Positions 46,546 through 55,324 of a stretch of DNA of 64,000 nt are shown one piece after another. Each line of letters opens with the position of its first letter. Positions within the stretch are counted from its first letter, which is position 1. The position numbers and the translations under genes are program-made. A model generated the notes under the pieces. That model saw only the letters and a list, made by a program, of their open reading frames with translations, was not told the origin of the DNA and made no database searches. The DNA is from Mycobacteroides salmoniphilum (GTDB taxonomy: Bacteria > Actinomycetota > Actinomycetes > Mycobacteriales > Mycobacteriaceae), in NCBI RefSeq assembly GCF_004924335.1, contig NZ_CP024633.1, positions 434,001 through 498,000 on the forward strand. The letters run 5' to 3'.

Positions 46546-47544
46546 ATGAAGCGCTTGGCCGCCATTCTCGCTGTCACCCTGGCATTGGCATCCTGCGGCG
46601 AAAAGGACAAGGCGTCTTTCGGCCTGCAGGCGCACCGGGGTGGACGCGGCGAAACTACCGAGGAATCATTGCGCGCCTTCACCAAAGCCCTTGAGCTCGG
46701 GGTGAGCACCCTTGAACTCGATATCGTCATCTCCAGGGACCGCAAACCCATGGTCTGGCACGATCCGGTGATCGATTCCGCGAAGTGCTCCGATACCGCC
46801 CCGGTGACGCTCGGCGACCCGCAGTACCCGTACGTGGGAAAGCTGGTAAAGGACCTGACCTCCGAGCAGTTGCGCACTCTGGACTGCGGCAAGCTGCTCA
46901 AGGATTTTCCGCAGGCAGAGGTGGTCAAGAACGACAGGATTGCCTTGCTGCCAGAGGTTTTCGCCCTCGCGGATTCCTACCACGCCAATGTGCGGTACAA
47001 CATAGAGACCAAGGTGGAAGCCGCTGAACCGCAGAAATCTGCGGAGCCGCAGGTGTTTGTCGACGTCATCCTCGACACGATCCGCGCGGCGGGCAAGGTC
47101 GACAACGTGGAGATTCAGAGCTTCGATTGGCGCACGCTGCCGATGACTAAGGGGGCCGAACCGGGCATCCCACTCGTTGCACTCTGGGACGAAACCACGT
47201 GGTACCCGGGCTCACCCTGGCTCGGCGGGGTGGACCCCACCGTCGTCAAGGATCCGATTGACGGGGCCAAGCAGATTGGTGCCACCATCCTGTCGCCCGG
47301 GTACACCGTGCCCTATGGAGGCAAGGTAGGTGACCCCGGTTTCACGCTGGTCGCCGACAAGAAGTTTGTCGAGAAAGCACACGGCTTGGGACTCAAGGTC
47401 ATTCCCTGGACCATCAATGATGCCGAGACCATGAAGGCACAGATTGACGCCGGCGCGGACGGGATCATCAGTGACTACCCGACGACGTTACGGAAGGTCA
47501 TGGCAGAGAAGGACCTTCCACTGCCACCGGCCTATCACCGCTAG
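46546..47544 (+). CDS. Lipoprotein glycerophosphodiester phosphodiesterase
   Basis: 332 residues with the lipobox LASCG near residue 17, so the enzyme acts outside the membrane. The GDPD TIM barrel is marked by LQAHRGGRGETTEES (HR motif), STLELDIVISRDRKPMVWHDP (Glu/Asp metal ligands and His), IETKVE and GLKVIPWTINDAETM with DGIISDYPTTLRKVM at the end. It hydrolyses glycerophosphodiesters to glycerol-3-phosphate and an alcohol. Alone on its strand and convergent with pxpA. Confidence 0.92.
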   Translation: MKRLAAILAVTLALASCGEKDKASFGLQAHRGGRGETTEESLRAFTKALELGVSTLELDIVISRDRKPMVWHDPVIDSAKCSDTAPVTLGDPQYPYVGKLVKDLTSEQLRTLDCGKLLKDFPQAEVVKNDRIALLPEVFALADSYHANVRYNIETKVEAAEPQKSAEPQVFVDVILDTIRAAGKVDNVEIQSFDWRTLPMTKGAEPGIPLVALWDETTWYPGSPWLGGVDPTVVKDPIDGAKQIGATILSPGYTVPYGGKVGDPGFTLVADKKFVEKAHGLGLKVIPWTINDAETMKAQIDAGADGIISDYPTTLRKVMAEKDLPLPPAYHR

Positions 47545-47561
47545 GCGCATCGCCGACCGCT

Positions 47562-48278
47562 CTAGACGAACGGAGCTAGCTCGATTCCATTGGCCGTCAG
47601 AGCCCTGCGGACGGCCCGCGCGATCGTCACCGCGTTCGGTGAATCACCGTGCACGCATATCGATTCCGCTGTCTGGCTGAGGGCGGGAATCCGCGCCGCA
47701 ACCGCGACGGGATCGTGTAACACCGCTCCCGGCTCGCTGCGTGATACCAGGGTGCCGTCGTCGTGGTAGGCCCGGTCGGCGAAGGCTTCCGTTACCACCC
47801 GCAGCCCCAATTCGCGTGCACGGTCGCCGAATACGCCATGCGGCAGTGTCAGCACGGGGAAGTCGGCGTTGACGTCGCGCACCGCACGCGCGACCGCATC
47901 CGCCTGTACGTCGTGGTGGATGATCGCGTTGTACAAGGCGCCATGTGGTTTCACATAAGTCACCGATGATCCGACGGTGCGGGCCAACGCGTCGAGGGCG
48001 CCGATCTGATACACGATGTCGGCATACAGGTCGTCGGCAGAGATATCGATGAACCGGCGACCGAATCCCGCGAGATCGCGGTAGCCCACCTGTGCGCCCA
48101 TCCGGATACCGCGTGCGGCAGCGGCGCGACACGTGCGAAGCAATGTCGCGGGATCGCCCGCGTGGAATCCACAGGCGAGGTTGGCGCTCGTGACCACGTC
48201 CAGCATGGCCTCGTCATCGCCGAGGCGCCAGGCACCGAAACCCTCACCCAGGTCGGCATTCAGGTCGATGCGCGTCAT
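47562..48278 (-). CDS. pxpA: LamB/YcsF family protein, 5-oxoprolinase subunit A-like
   Basis: 238 residues. MTRIDLNADLGEGFGAWRLGDDEAML, LACGFHAGDP and YVKPHGALYNAI are the PxpA signature. PxpA works with PxpB and PxpC in ATP-dependent 5-oxoproline cleavage, but neither partner is seen here. It follows the zinc-permease gene after 18 bp on the same strand, so it may be a passenger of the zinc operon. A direct link with zinc is unclear. Confidence 0.88.
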   Translation of the reverse strand: MTRIDLNADLGEGFGAWRLGDDEAMLDVVTSANLACGFHAGDPATLLRTCRAAAARGIRMGAQVGYRDLAGFGRRFIDISADDLYADIVYQIGALDALARTVGSSVTYVKPHGALYNAIIHHDVQADAVARAVRDVNADFPVLTLPHGVFGDRARELGLRVVTEAFADRAYHDDGTLVSRSEPGAVLHDPVAVAARIPALSQTAESICVHGDSPNAVTIARAVRRALTANGIELAPFV

Positions 48279-48296
48279 CGTGCGAGCCTAGCTCGC

Positions 48297-49127
48297 TCAG
48301 GCGTGCCGATACCGCCCGATAAGACGGCAGAGCAGGTAGATCGACACGGCGATCATGGTGACAAAGACCGAGATCGGTACCCCCGGTGCCAAAGACAGCA
48401 CGATTCCGCCGATGGCAGCGATCTCCGCGAAGACAATCGACAACCCGATGGCGCGTGCCGGGGATGAGGTGATGCGAGCGGCAGCCGCCGCGGGGGTGAT
48501 GAGCAGTGACATCACCAGTAGCGCGCCGACGATTTGCACACCCTGCGCCGCGGTGAGGCCGACGAGGGCGGCGAACACAATCCCCAAGGCACGCACGGGT
48601 ACCCCACGCGCCTCGGCGACGTCGGGGTCGACGGTGGCGAACAGCATTGGTCGGTAGGTGACCGCCAGTACCGCGCCCACCACGATGCTCACCACGACGA
48701 GCATCAGCAGCCCGCTGTATCCGACGCCGACGATCTGCCCGGTCAGGAGCGCGAAATTGGTGCCGGTGCGCCCCGGATACAGGTGAATGAACAGCACCGC
48801 CAGCCCCAGCCCGAAGGCCATGACGACACCGATCGCCGAGTCGCGATCCTTGGTGCGTTGCCCGAGGATGCCGAAAAGTATTGCCGCGACCACGCTTCCG
48901 AGTAGCGCGCCGGTGCCGACATTGGCGCCGGCCAAGAGCGCGGCGGCGGCGCCCGTCAGCGACAGCTCACTGGAACCGTGCACCGCGAAGGACATCTGGC
49001 GCATCACCACAAACGGGCCGATGAGACCGGCGAGCAGCCCCAGCAGCGCGGCCGCCAGGATCGCCTGCTGCACGAAGTCGCGTCCGAGGAGGTCGGCGGT
49101 GAGGGAAAGGTCGAAGAAGTTACTCAT
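48297..49127 (-). CDS. Zinc/manganese ABC transporter permease (ZnuB type)
   Basis: 276 residues from ATG 49127 (GGAG seven nt upstream); ATGs at 49133 and 49142 also lie in frame. About eight membrane helices. The ABC-3 family blocks are LAGLIGPFVVMRQMSFAVHGSSELSLTGAA, IGVVMAFGLGLAVLFI and VQIVGALLVMSLLITPAAAA. The 5' end overlaps the ATPase gene by 8 nt. The Zur-like box upstream of the operon points to zinc rather than manganese. Confidence 0.91.
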   Translation of the reverse strand: MSNFFDLSLTADLLGRDFVQQAILAAALLGLLAGLIGPFVVMRQMSFAVHGSSELSLTGAAAALLAGANVGTGALLGSVVAAILFGILGQRTKDRDSAIGVVMAFGLGLAVLFIHLYPGRTGTNFALLTGQIVGVGYSGLLMLVVVSIVVGAVLAVTYRPMLFATVDPDVAEARGVPVRALGIVFAALVGLTAAQGVQIVGALLVMSLLITPAAAAARITSSPARAIGLSIVFAEIAAIGGIVLSLAPGVPISVFVTMIAVSIYLLCRLIGRYRHA

Positions 49128-49905
49128 GCGCATGCTCCGCACATTCCTCGGTGACCTGCCGGTTTTCGCCCACGACCACGTACTGTCCGCGCACCTTCAC
49201 CACGTCGATCTGGGCGCGATACAGCTCCGATAGCGTCTCGGTCGTCATCACCTCGTCGACGGTGCCTATCCGAAAGCGCCCGTCCACCAGGTAAAGGATC
49301 CGGTCCGCGTACGGCAGGATCGGGTTGATCTCGTGGGTCACGAACAGCACGGCCGTCCGTGCGCTACGCCGCCTTTTGTCGAGCAGGGCGCAAATCTGTT
49401 GTGCGCTTGCCGGATCCAGATTCAGCAGGGGCTCGTCGCAGAGCAGGAGTGCGGGGTCGCCCGCCAGCGCCTGCGCGATGCGCACCCGTTGGAGCTCGCC
49501 GCCGGATAGCGACGAGACGGCCTTGGTGGCCAGATGACTGGCATCCACTTGATCCAGCGCAAGGTCGATCGTTGTGCGACGGCGTGCCCGGCTGGCTGGA
49601 TTCAGTGCCGCCAAACCCCAACGGTGCCCGTCGATCCCGAGGCCCACCAGGTCCTCGGCGCGAAGGATCAGCGCGTTGTCGGCGAGTCGATGTTGAGGGA
49701 CGTAACCGAGCTCGCCGGCAACGGTCATCGCGCCGCGAGTCAGCGGGACCTCACCCAACAGCAGCCGCAGCAGCGATGTCTTTCCGGAACCGTTGGGGCC
49801 CAATACCGCGATGAACTCACTCGGTTCGACCGTGAGGTCGAGATCCTCCCATAGCGTGCGTCCACCGCGATTCAGCGAGGCATTGCGCAGTGTGGCGACA
49901 CTCAT
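49120..49905 (-). CDS. Zinc ABC transporter ATPase (ZnuC type)
   Basis: 261 residues. Walker A GPNGSGKTSLLRLLLG is near residue 36, Q-loop GYVPQHRLADN, signature LSGGELQRVRIAQAL, Walker B LLLCDEPLLNLDP and switch His FVTHEINPILPYADRILYL. The C-terminus is acidic and histidine-containing (EECAEHAHE), which is unusual for an ATPase and could bind metal. It lies 31 bp after the binding protein gene. Confidence 0.92.
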   Translation of the reverse strand: MSVATLRNASLNRGGRTLWEDLDLTVEPSEFIAVLGPNGSGKTSLLRLLLGEVPLTRGAMTVAGELGYVPQHRLADNALILRAEDLVGLGIDGHRWGLAALNPASRARRRTTIDLALDQVDASHLATKAVSSLSGGELQRVRIAQALAGDPALLLCDEPLLNLDPASAQQICALLDKRRRSARTAVLFVTHEINPILPYADRILYLVDGRFRIGTVDEVMTTETLSELYRAQIDVVKVRGQYVVVGENRQVTEECAEHAHE

Positions 49906-49936
49906 GCGGCCATTATCCGGTCTTCGCGCAAGCGGC

Positions 49937-50815
49937 TCATCCCAAAGCCGTGGCGAGCTGCTCGGTGGTGCGTCGCTGCCAGGTGAGGTAGTCGGTGCCG
50001 TCCGGCAGGGTTTCGGTCACCGTCACCACCGGGACGCCATGGGATTCGGCGGCTTGCTTGAGCTGGTTGGTCACCGGCCCGGCAGTTTGGGAGTTGAAAA
50101 GCAGTGCCGCAATCTGTTTGGTGTTGATCAGGTCCAACGCGGTGGCGACATCCGCGGGGGAGGGGTCCTGGCCTTGCTCGGCAGCTTCGGCGAAGTCGTG
50201 GGGCGTGCGGTCGACCAGTTCGCAGTGGGAGACCAGATGACTGGCCACCGGTTCGGTCGCCAGGATCGCCTTGCCGCGGTCCTTCACGGCGATGCCGTGC
50301 TGCCGATCTGAGATCGAGTCAAGCTGCTGCCCAAATATTTTGGCATTCGCGCGGTAGGTATCGGCGTCGTCAGGGTCGGCCTTGGCGAGCTCGTCTGCGA
50401 CGTGATCGGCTACCTTTTTGGCGGTGCTCAGACTGTAGAACACATGCTCATTCTTATCGGCGGAGTCTGCGGGTAGAAGCTGGTAGGCGTTGACCCGGGG
50501 CTGGCCGTCCTTGAGTAGCTTGTCGATGAACGGGTCGTAGCCGTCACCGTTGTACACCACGAGGGTGGCGTCCTGGACCTGCGCGGCCGCGGCGGGCGTC
50601 ACCTCGAATGAATGCGGGTCGGTGTTGGCGCCGCTGACCAATGCGCTCACCGTGGCATGGTCGCCGGCAACGGCCTTGGCCACCGAAGCCCAGGCGTCGG
50701 TGGATGCCACCACCGCGGGTTCATCGGACCTTTCCGCGGCGTGGCCGCAACCGGAGAGCGCGAGCGTTCCGACGGTCGTGATTGTCACAGCCAACCCAGC
50801 TACGCGAGCGTGCAC
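49937..50815 (-). CDS. Zinc-binding lipoprotein of the ABC transporter (ZnuA type)
   Basis: 292 residues from GTG 50815 with GGAGG upstream; longer in-frame starts run through the operator and are rejected. Lipobox LSGCG near residue 21. Cluster A-I blocks are VASTDAWASVAKAVAGDHATVSA, NTDPHSFEVTPAAAAQVQDATLVVYNG and GYDPFIDKLL. Metal ligands probably include the His in DPHSFE and later His residues (VSHCELVDRTPHDFAEA). No long His-rich loop is seen. First gene of the operon, directly downstream of a Zur-type palindrome. Confidence 0.93.
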   Translation of the reverse strand: MHARVAGLAVTITTVGTLALSGCGHAAERSDEPAVVASTDAWASVAKAVAGDHATVSALVSGANTDPHSFEVTPAAAAQVQDATLVVYNGDGYDPFIDKLLKDGQPRVNAYQLLPADSADKNEHVFYSLSTAKKVADHVADELAKADPDDADTYRANAKIFGQQLDSISDRQHGIAVKDRGKAILATEPVASHLVSHCELVDRTPHDFAEAAEQGQDPSPADVATALDLINTKQIAALLFNSQTAGPVTNQLKQAAESHGVPVVTVTETLPDGTDYLTWQRRTTEQLATALG

Positions 50816-50837
50816 AGCGCACCTCCAACCCTTCCAG

Positions 50838-50858
50838 TAATGAAAACGGTTTTCATTA
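50838..50858. promoter_or_regulatory. Zur-type zinc operator
   Basis: The arms TAATGAAAAC and GTTTTCATTA flank a single G, a perfect 21-bp inverted repeat. TGAAAACGNTTTTCA is the core of the mycobacterial Zur box. It lies 23 bp upstream of the zinc-binding lipoprotein start, so zinc-loaded Zur should repress the operon. Confidence 0.88.
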
Positions 50859-50889
50859 TGGGGGATGGAGGAGAAGAGTGCAAAACGTG

Positions 50890-51684
50890 TCAGCGCGCGC
50901 TGAGCTTTGTGGCGACGCGCAGCGCCGGTAGCAGCAGTGATCGTGGCGTGTACCGCCCGGCCACGGTCATCGCTTGCGGCACCGCTCCGGGAATCACGCT
51001 GCGCGATCCCTGCTGCATGCCCTTGATCGCCGCGGCGGCGACCTGCTTCGGAGAGACCTGTACACCCGGCACGCTGAATCGCTCCGCGCTCGCGATCTCC
51101 GCCCACTCGGTCGGCACCGGTCCCGGGCACAGCACCGTGCATGACACGCCGGTGCCCCGCAGCTCCTCATGGACGGCCTCGGAGAAGGACTGCACATAGG
51201 CCTTGGTCGCCGCGTAGGTAGCCATAAACGGAATCGGCTGGAATGCGGCGACCGAAGCGATGTTCAGGACGGCCCCCTTGCCCCGATCCACCATGCCGGT
51301 CACCGCGGCGTGGGTCAGTTCGACCAGCGTGATGACGTTAACCTCGATCTCTTCGCGTTCGCGATCCAGCGGCAACTCATGGAAGACCCCACTGGTTCCG
51401 AATCCGGCGGAATTGCACAGTCCCGCAATGCGGTGGGCGGCAATCCATTCGCATAGCTCGGTGCGACCCGGCCCAGTGCCCAGGTCAAGCGCCTGCACGT
51501 CGACTTCGATGCGGTGGCGTGCACTGAGGATGTCGGCGAGCCTATCCATCCTGTCCTTGCGGCGGGCGACCAAGACCAACGAGTGTCCGCGCTTGGCCAG
51601 TCCATACGCGAGCTCGGTGCCGATCCCCGAGGATGCTCCGGTGATGACGACGGGCCCGGCGGTACCCGGCTTCGGCAGACTCAC
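50890..51684 (-). CDS. Short-chain dehydrogenase/reductase (SDR)
   Basis: 264 residues, classical SDR. The nucleotide motif is TGASSGIG (about residue 15), with NSAGFG, the serine in LNIASVAAF and catalytic YAATK. The Arg/Lys-rich segment after the first strand (LVARRKDRMDRL) suggests NADP. Substrate unknown. ATG 51684 overlaps the upstream SDR stop as ATGA, so the two dehydrogenases are coupled. It ends 31 bp from the Zur box. Confidence 0.9.
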   Translation of the reverse strand: MSLPKPGTAGPVVITGASSGIGTELAYGLAKRGHSLVLVARRKDRMDRLADILSARHRIEVDVQALDLGTGPGRTELCEWIAAHRIAGLCNSAGFGTSGVFHELPLDREREEIEVNVITLVELTHAAVTGMVDRGKGAVLNIASVAAFQPIPFMATYAATKAYVQSFSEAVHEELRGTGVSCTVLCPGPVPTEWAEIASAERFSVPGVQVSPKQVAAAAIKGMQQGSRSVIPGAVPQAMTVAGRYTPRSLLLPALRVATKLSAR

Positions 51685-52685
51685 CAGTGCACCCCGGGTG
51701 TGGCGTCGATGAAGATCTGCTGCCCGCCGTCCACTTCCTCGGGCTTGAGGTTTTTGACACCTTTGGCGGCATCGGAATCCGGGAACATCTTGTATCCCTG
51801 ATTGCGCACCGCGTCCATGATCTCCGGTGTCAGCGAGTCTGCGAACGAGGCGATGCGTCCGAACGCCGAGGCCACTCGCCGTGGCCGTTCGATGATCGCC
51901 TTCGCGATGACCTCACCCGCCTCGTCCGGAGTCAGCGCTGGGAACTTTTGATACAGCGTCGTCGGCGCGATCATCGGGGTGCGCACCAGCGGCATATGAA
52001 TGGTGGTGAAGCGCAGTCCCTCATCGGAGGTCTCGGCCTGGAATGCATCAGAGACCGTGTCCAAGGCAGCCTTCGATGCGATGTAGGCGCCGAATCGTGG
52101 CACCTTTGTCTGCACCCCGATGGACGAGATGTTGATGATGTGGCCGAACTTGCGCTCGCGCATACCCGGCATGAACCCCAGGATGAGATGCAGGGGCGCA
52201 AAGTAATTCAGCTGCATGGTGCGCTCGAAATCGTGCGGTCGGTCGTAGGACAGCGCCAGTGAGCGTCGGATCGATCGACCGGCATTGTTGATCAGGATGT
52301 CCACCCGGCCGTGATCGGCCAGCACGTCCTTGACCATGCGATCGATCGCGTCCATATCGGACAGATCGCAGGGGAACACATGGGCGGTGCCGCCAACATC
52401 ACCGACCTGTGCGGCGGTCTCCTGCAGCTTGTCCTCGGAGCGGGCTACCAGCAGCACCGTGCCGCCTGCCTCGCCGATCTGGAGGGCGGCGGCCTGGCCG
52501 ATGCCCGACGAGCCGCCGGTGATCATGACGATCTTGTTCCGGACGGACGAGCGCAGACTTCGGCTCGGTGTCACGAGCTTGGCAATGGCGTGTGGGGTGA
52601 GTTGTCCGGTCGGCATCGTCAGGGCCTTGTTGACCTTGCCAAACTGGTGCGACGCCAAGGAGCTGAGACGTTGCATGGGGTTCAT
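51681..52685 (-). CDS. Short-chain dehydrogenase/reductase, extended N-terminus
   Basis: 334 residues. About 48 extra residues precede the Rossmann motif TGGSSGIG (KIVMITGGSSGIG); NNAGRS, the serine in INISSIG and YIASK are the active-site elements. The N-terminus (MNPMQRLSSLASHQFGKVNK) could associate with membrane. The pattern resembles mycolate-type or acyl reductase SDRs, but assignment stays generic. Coupled to the next SDR by an ATGA overlap. Confidence 0.88.
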   Translation of the reverse strand: MNPMQRLSSLASHQFGKVNKALTMPTGQLTPHAIAKLVTPSRSLRSSVRNKIVMITGGSSGIGQAAALQIGEAGGTVLLVARSEDKLQETAAQVGDVGGTAHVFPCDLSDMDAIDRMVKDVLADHGRVDILINNAGRSIRRSLALSYDRPHDFERTMQLNYFAPLHLILGFMPGMRERKFGHIINISSIGVQTKVPRFGAYIASKAALDTVSDAFQAETSDEGLRFTTIHMPLVRTPMIAPTTLYQKFPALTPDEAGEVIAKAIIERPRRVASAFGRIASFADSLTPEIMDAVRNQGYKMFPDSDAAKGVKNLKPEEVDGGQQIFIDATPGVHW

Positions 52686-52732
52686 GGCTGAACGCTATGC
52701 CCGCGCCGCCGGTAGCGCGGCGAAATGGACCG

Positions 52733-55267
52733 TTAGGAAAGCAGCGCAGCGCAGCGCAGCAGTCCGATATGGCTGTACGCCTGCGGGTGGTTGCCCAACG
52801 AGCGTTCGGCCACCGGGTCGTACTCCTCGGACAGCAGGCCGGTGGGGCCGGTGGCCTTGACCAGTTGGTCGAACAGCAGCTCGGCCTGTGATCGCGCACC
52901 GATGAGCAGATACGCCTCGACGAGCCAGGCGGCGCACAGGTGGAAGCCGCCCTCCCCGCCGGGCAGTCCATCGTCTCGGTGGTATCGATAAACCGTTGCA
53001 CCACTGCGTAATTCTGCCTCGGTGGCGATCACTGTCGCGGTGAATCGAGGATCGGTGGGCTCGATCAGTCCGGATAGTCCGATGTACAGGGTGGCGGCGT
53101 CCAGGTCGGTGCCGTCGTAGGCGGCGGTGAAGGACTTGACCGACTCGTTCCAGCCCTTTTCCACGACCTCGGCGGCGATCTCGTCGCGCAATGCGGCCCA
53201 GGATGGCGGGGACTCACGCTGGAATTCCTTGGCGAGCTTCACCGCGCGGTCCACCGTCACCCAGCACATGACCTTGGAGTAGACGTGGTGCCTCGGATTC
53301 CCCCGGATCTCCCAGATTCCGTGATCTGGTTCGTACCAGCGGCGCTCGACGGCAAGAACCATGTCGGAAACCAGGTTCCAATCGGCATCGGTCAACGGGT
53401 CGGCGTGGCCGAGGCGCTGGCGCGCATGAGCGAGGTCATGGATCAGTTCCACCACGGGCCCGAAGACGTCCAGCTGCACTTGCGAATTGGCGGCGTTACC
53501 GACGCGGACCGGGCGTGAGCCCGCATACCCTGGCAACGAGTCGATCACCGCTTCGGGTGGCAGCACCGTTCCGGCCAAGGTGTACAGCGGGTGTAGGCGA
53601 TCGGGGCCGGGCAGGTGCTCCAGCACCCGGTGCAGCCAGCCCAGCAGACCCTCGGCCTCGCTCAGCGATCCCAACGCCACCAGTGCCGATGCGGTCATCG
53701 AGGCGTCGCGTAACCAGCAGTACCGGTAATCCCAGTTACGAATACCGCCAATGTCTTCCGGCAACGACGTGGTGGCGGCGGCCAGGATCGCGCCCGACTC
53801 GGAGTGCACCAGCCCACGCAACGTCAGCGCTGAGCGCTTCATCAGTCCGGGCTTGCGCTCGGGAAGAGTCAGGGTTTGGGCCCAGTCGCGCCAATAGGAT
53901 TCGGCTCGTTCCCGTAGCTCGGGCTCCGAAACCGAACCCTTCCCGAGATCCTCGGTGCCGCAGCGTAACTCGAGGATAACCGGGCCGTTTGCCGGGCTGA
54001 TGGTCGCGGTGGCGGTCTGATCGTCGGCTCCGATTGTCCAGGTGACGCCGGGGGCACGCAGCACGATGGGATCATTGGTGCCGAGTACGCGTACGCCGTT
54101 GGCGGCGGCGACCAATTGCACGGGCGCCTGGCCGAACTCGGGACGCGGGGCGAAGGTGACCACCGCATCGGCCTCGCCGGTGACAACCCGAATCAGATCG
54201 GTGCGTCCGGGGATCTCGTCGTGCGCCAGGTAGTCGGTGACTTGTAGGCTGGCCCAACGTGTTTCGACAGTCATGGTGCTGTCGATGTACTTCTGGCCGA
54301 GTGGCAGGGCGGACCGTGCGGGGCCGATGGTGAAGTGTCCGGCCTCATCGCCGCCGAGGAGATGGGCGAAGACGGCGGCCGAGTCGGGTTCGGGGTGACA
54401 CATCCAGGTGACGCCACCGGTGGGGGTCACCAGCGCGATCGTGCGCGAATTGGCGAGCATGGTGAGTCGCTCGATGGGGGTGGCGTGTCCGCCGAGCAGC
54501 CAGGTGCGACGCTCCTCGAGCAGGAAAGCCAGTGCTGTGCCCACCGATTCGGTATCTGGAATGCGGTATCCCGCCAGGGTCTCGCCGTCGCCCACCTTGA
54601 TGCCCAGGTCGGGGCCGTGTAGCCGCGTGAACACCTTTTCGTCGGTGACATCATCGCCGAAGAACACCGCGGCTGTCGCGCCCTCCTGATGGCGCAGGAT
54701 GTCGAGTGCCTGCCCCTTATCGGTGGGTATGACGGCGAATTCGAGAACCTTCTTGCCCTCAGTGACCTGCGCACCCCAACCGTTGGCCACGGTAAGTGCT
54801 TGGGCCAGCGCGGCATCGCCGTCCTCTGCCGAGGCGTTGCGGACGTGCAGCGCGACGCTCGCCGGTTTCAGCTCGATGGCGACTCCGGCGTACTCGGCGG
54901 CGATGGCCGACAGCTTGTTGGCAATGGTCTTCAACAGCGCCTTGGCGTCTCCGTCGATGGCGTGCACGAATCCCGCGTCGAACTCCGAACCGTGACTTCC
55001 GACCAGATGCACCTCGGAGGGTAGTCGCGACAGGGTCGCCAGATCGCGCAGTGCCCGTCCGGAGATCAGCGCCGAGGTTGTTGACGGCAGTCCCGCCAAA
55101 GCCCGCAGCGCCGTAGTCGATTCGGGGTGCGGGCGTGCGTCATCGGGGTTGTTGACCAGCGGGGCTATCGTCCCGTCGTAGTCGGAGGCCACCAGCAGCC
55201 GGGGCGTACGGGCCACCTCGGAAAGGGCGCGGCGCAGTTCGACGGGCAGATCTTGGGCACTCACCAC
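52733..55267 (-). CDS. Trehalose-6-phosphate phosphatase fused to a GH15 family domain
   Basis: 844 residues with two enzymes in one chain. Residues 1-255 form a HAD trehalose-phosphatase: SDYDGTIAPL with Asp29 and Asp31, SGRALRDLATL, VGSHGSEF and FFGDDVTDEKVF. Residues 270-844 form a GH15 domain with GGVTWMCHPEPDSAAVFAHLL, RNWDYRYCWLRDASM, GHADPLTD and GGFHLCAAWLVEAYLLIG. Mycobacterial GH15 trehalases exist, so the fusion might both make and split trehalose, or act on a related glucan. M. tuberculosis OtsB1 is, as I recall, fused to a different hydrolase family. Confidence 0.88.
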   Translation of the reverse strand: MVSAQDLPVELRRALSEVARTPRLLVASDYDGTIAPLVNNPDDARPHPESTTALRALAGLPSTTSALISGRALRDLATLSRLPSEVHLVGSHGSEFDAGFVHAIDGDAKALLKTIANKLSAIAAEYAGVAIELKPASVALHVRNASAEDGDAALAQALTVANGWGAQVTEGKKVLEFAVIPTDKGQALDILRHQEGATAAVFFGDDVTDEKVFTRLHGPDLGIKVGDGETLAGYRIPDTESVGTALAFLLEERRTWLLGGHATPIERLTMLANSRTIALVTPTGGVTWMCHPEPDSAAVFAHLLGGDEAGHFTIGPARSALPLGQKYIDSTMTVETRWASLQVTDYLAHDEIPGRTDLIRVVTGEADAVVTFAPRPEFGQAPVQLVAAANGVRVLGTNDPIVLRAPGVTWTIGADDQTATATISPANGPVILELRCGTEDLGKGSVSEPELRERAESYWRDWAQTLTLPERKPGLMKRSALTLRGLVHSESGAILAAATTSLPEDIGGIRNWDYRYCWLRDASMTASALVALGSLSEAEGLLGWLHRVLEHLPGPDRLHPLYTLAGTVLPPEAVIDSLPGYAGSRPVRVGNAANSQVQLDVFGPVVELIHDLAHARQRLGHADPLTDADWNLVSDMVLAVERRWYEPDHGIWEIRGNPRHHVYSKVMCWVTVDRAVKLAKEFQRESPPSWAALRDEIAAEVVEKGWNESVKSFTAAYDGTDLDAATLYIGLSGLIEPTDPRFTATVIATEAELRSGATVYRYHRDDGLPGGEGGFHLCAAWLVEAYLLIGARSQAELLFDQLVKATGPTGLLSEEYDPVAERSLGNHPQAYSHIGLLRCAALLS

Positions 55268-55324
55268 GGGTCCCGAGTCTACGTCCGCTACCTGCGCGGG
55301 GTTGGTTAGGCCAAGCGTGGCTGG

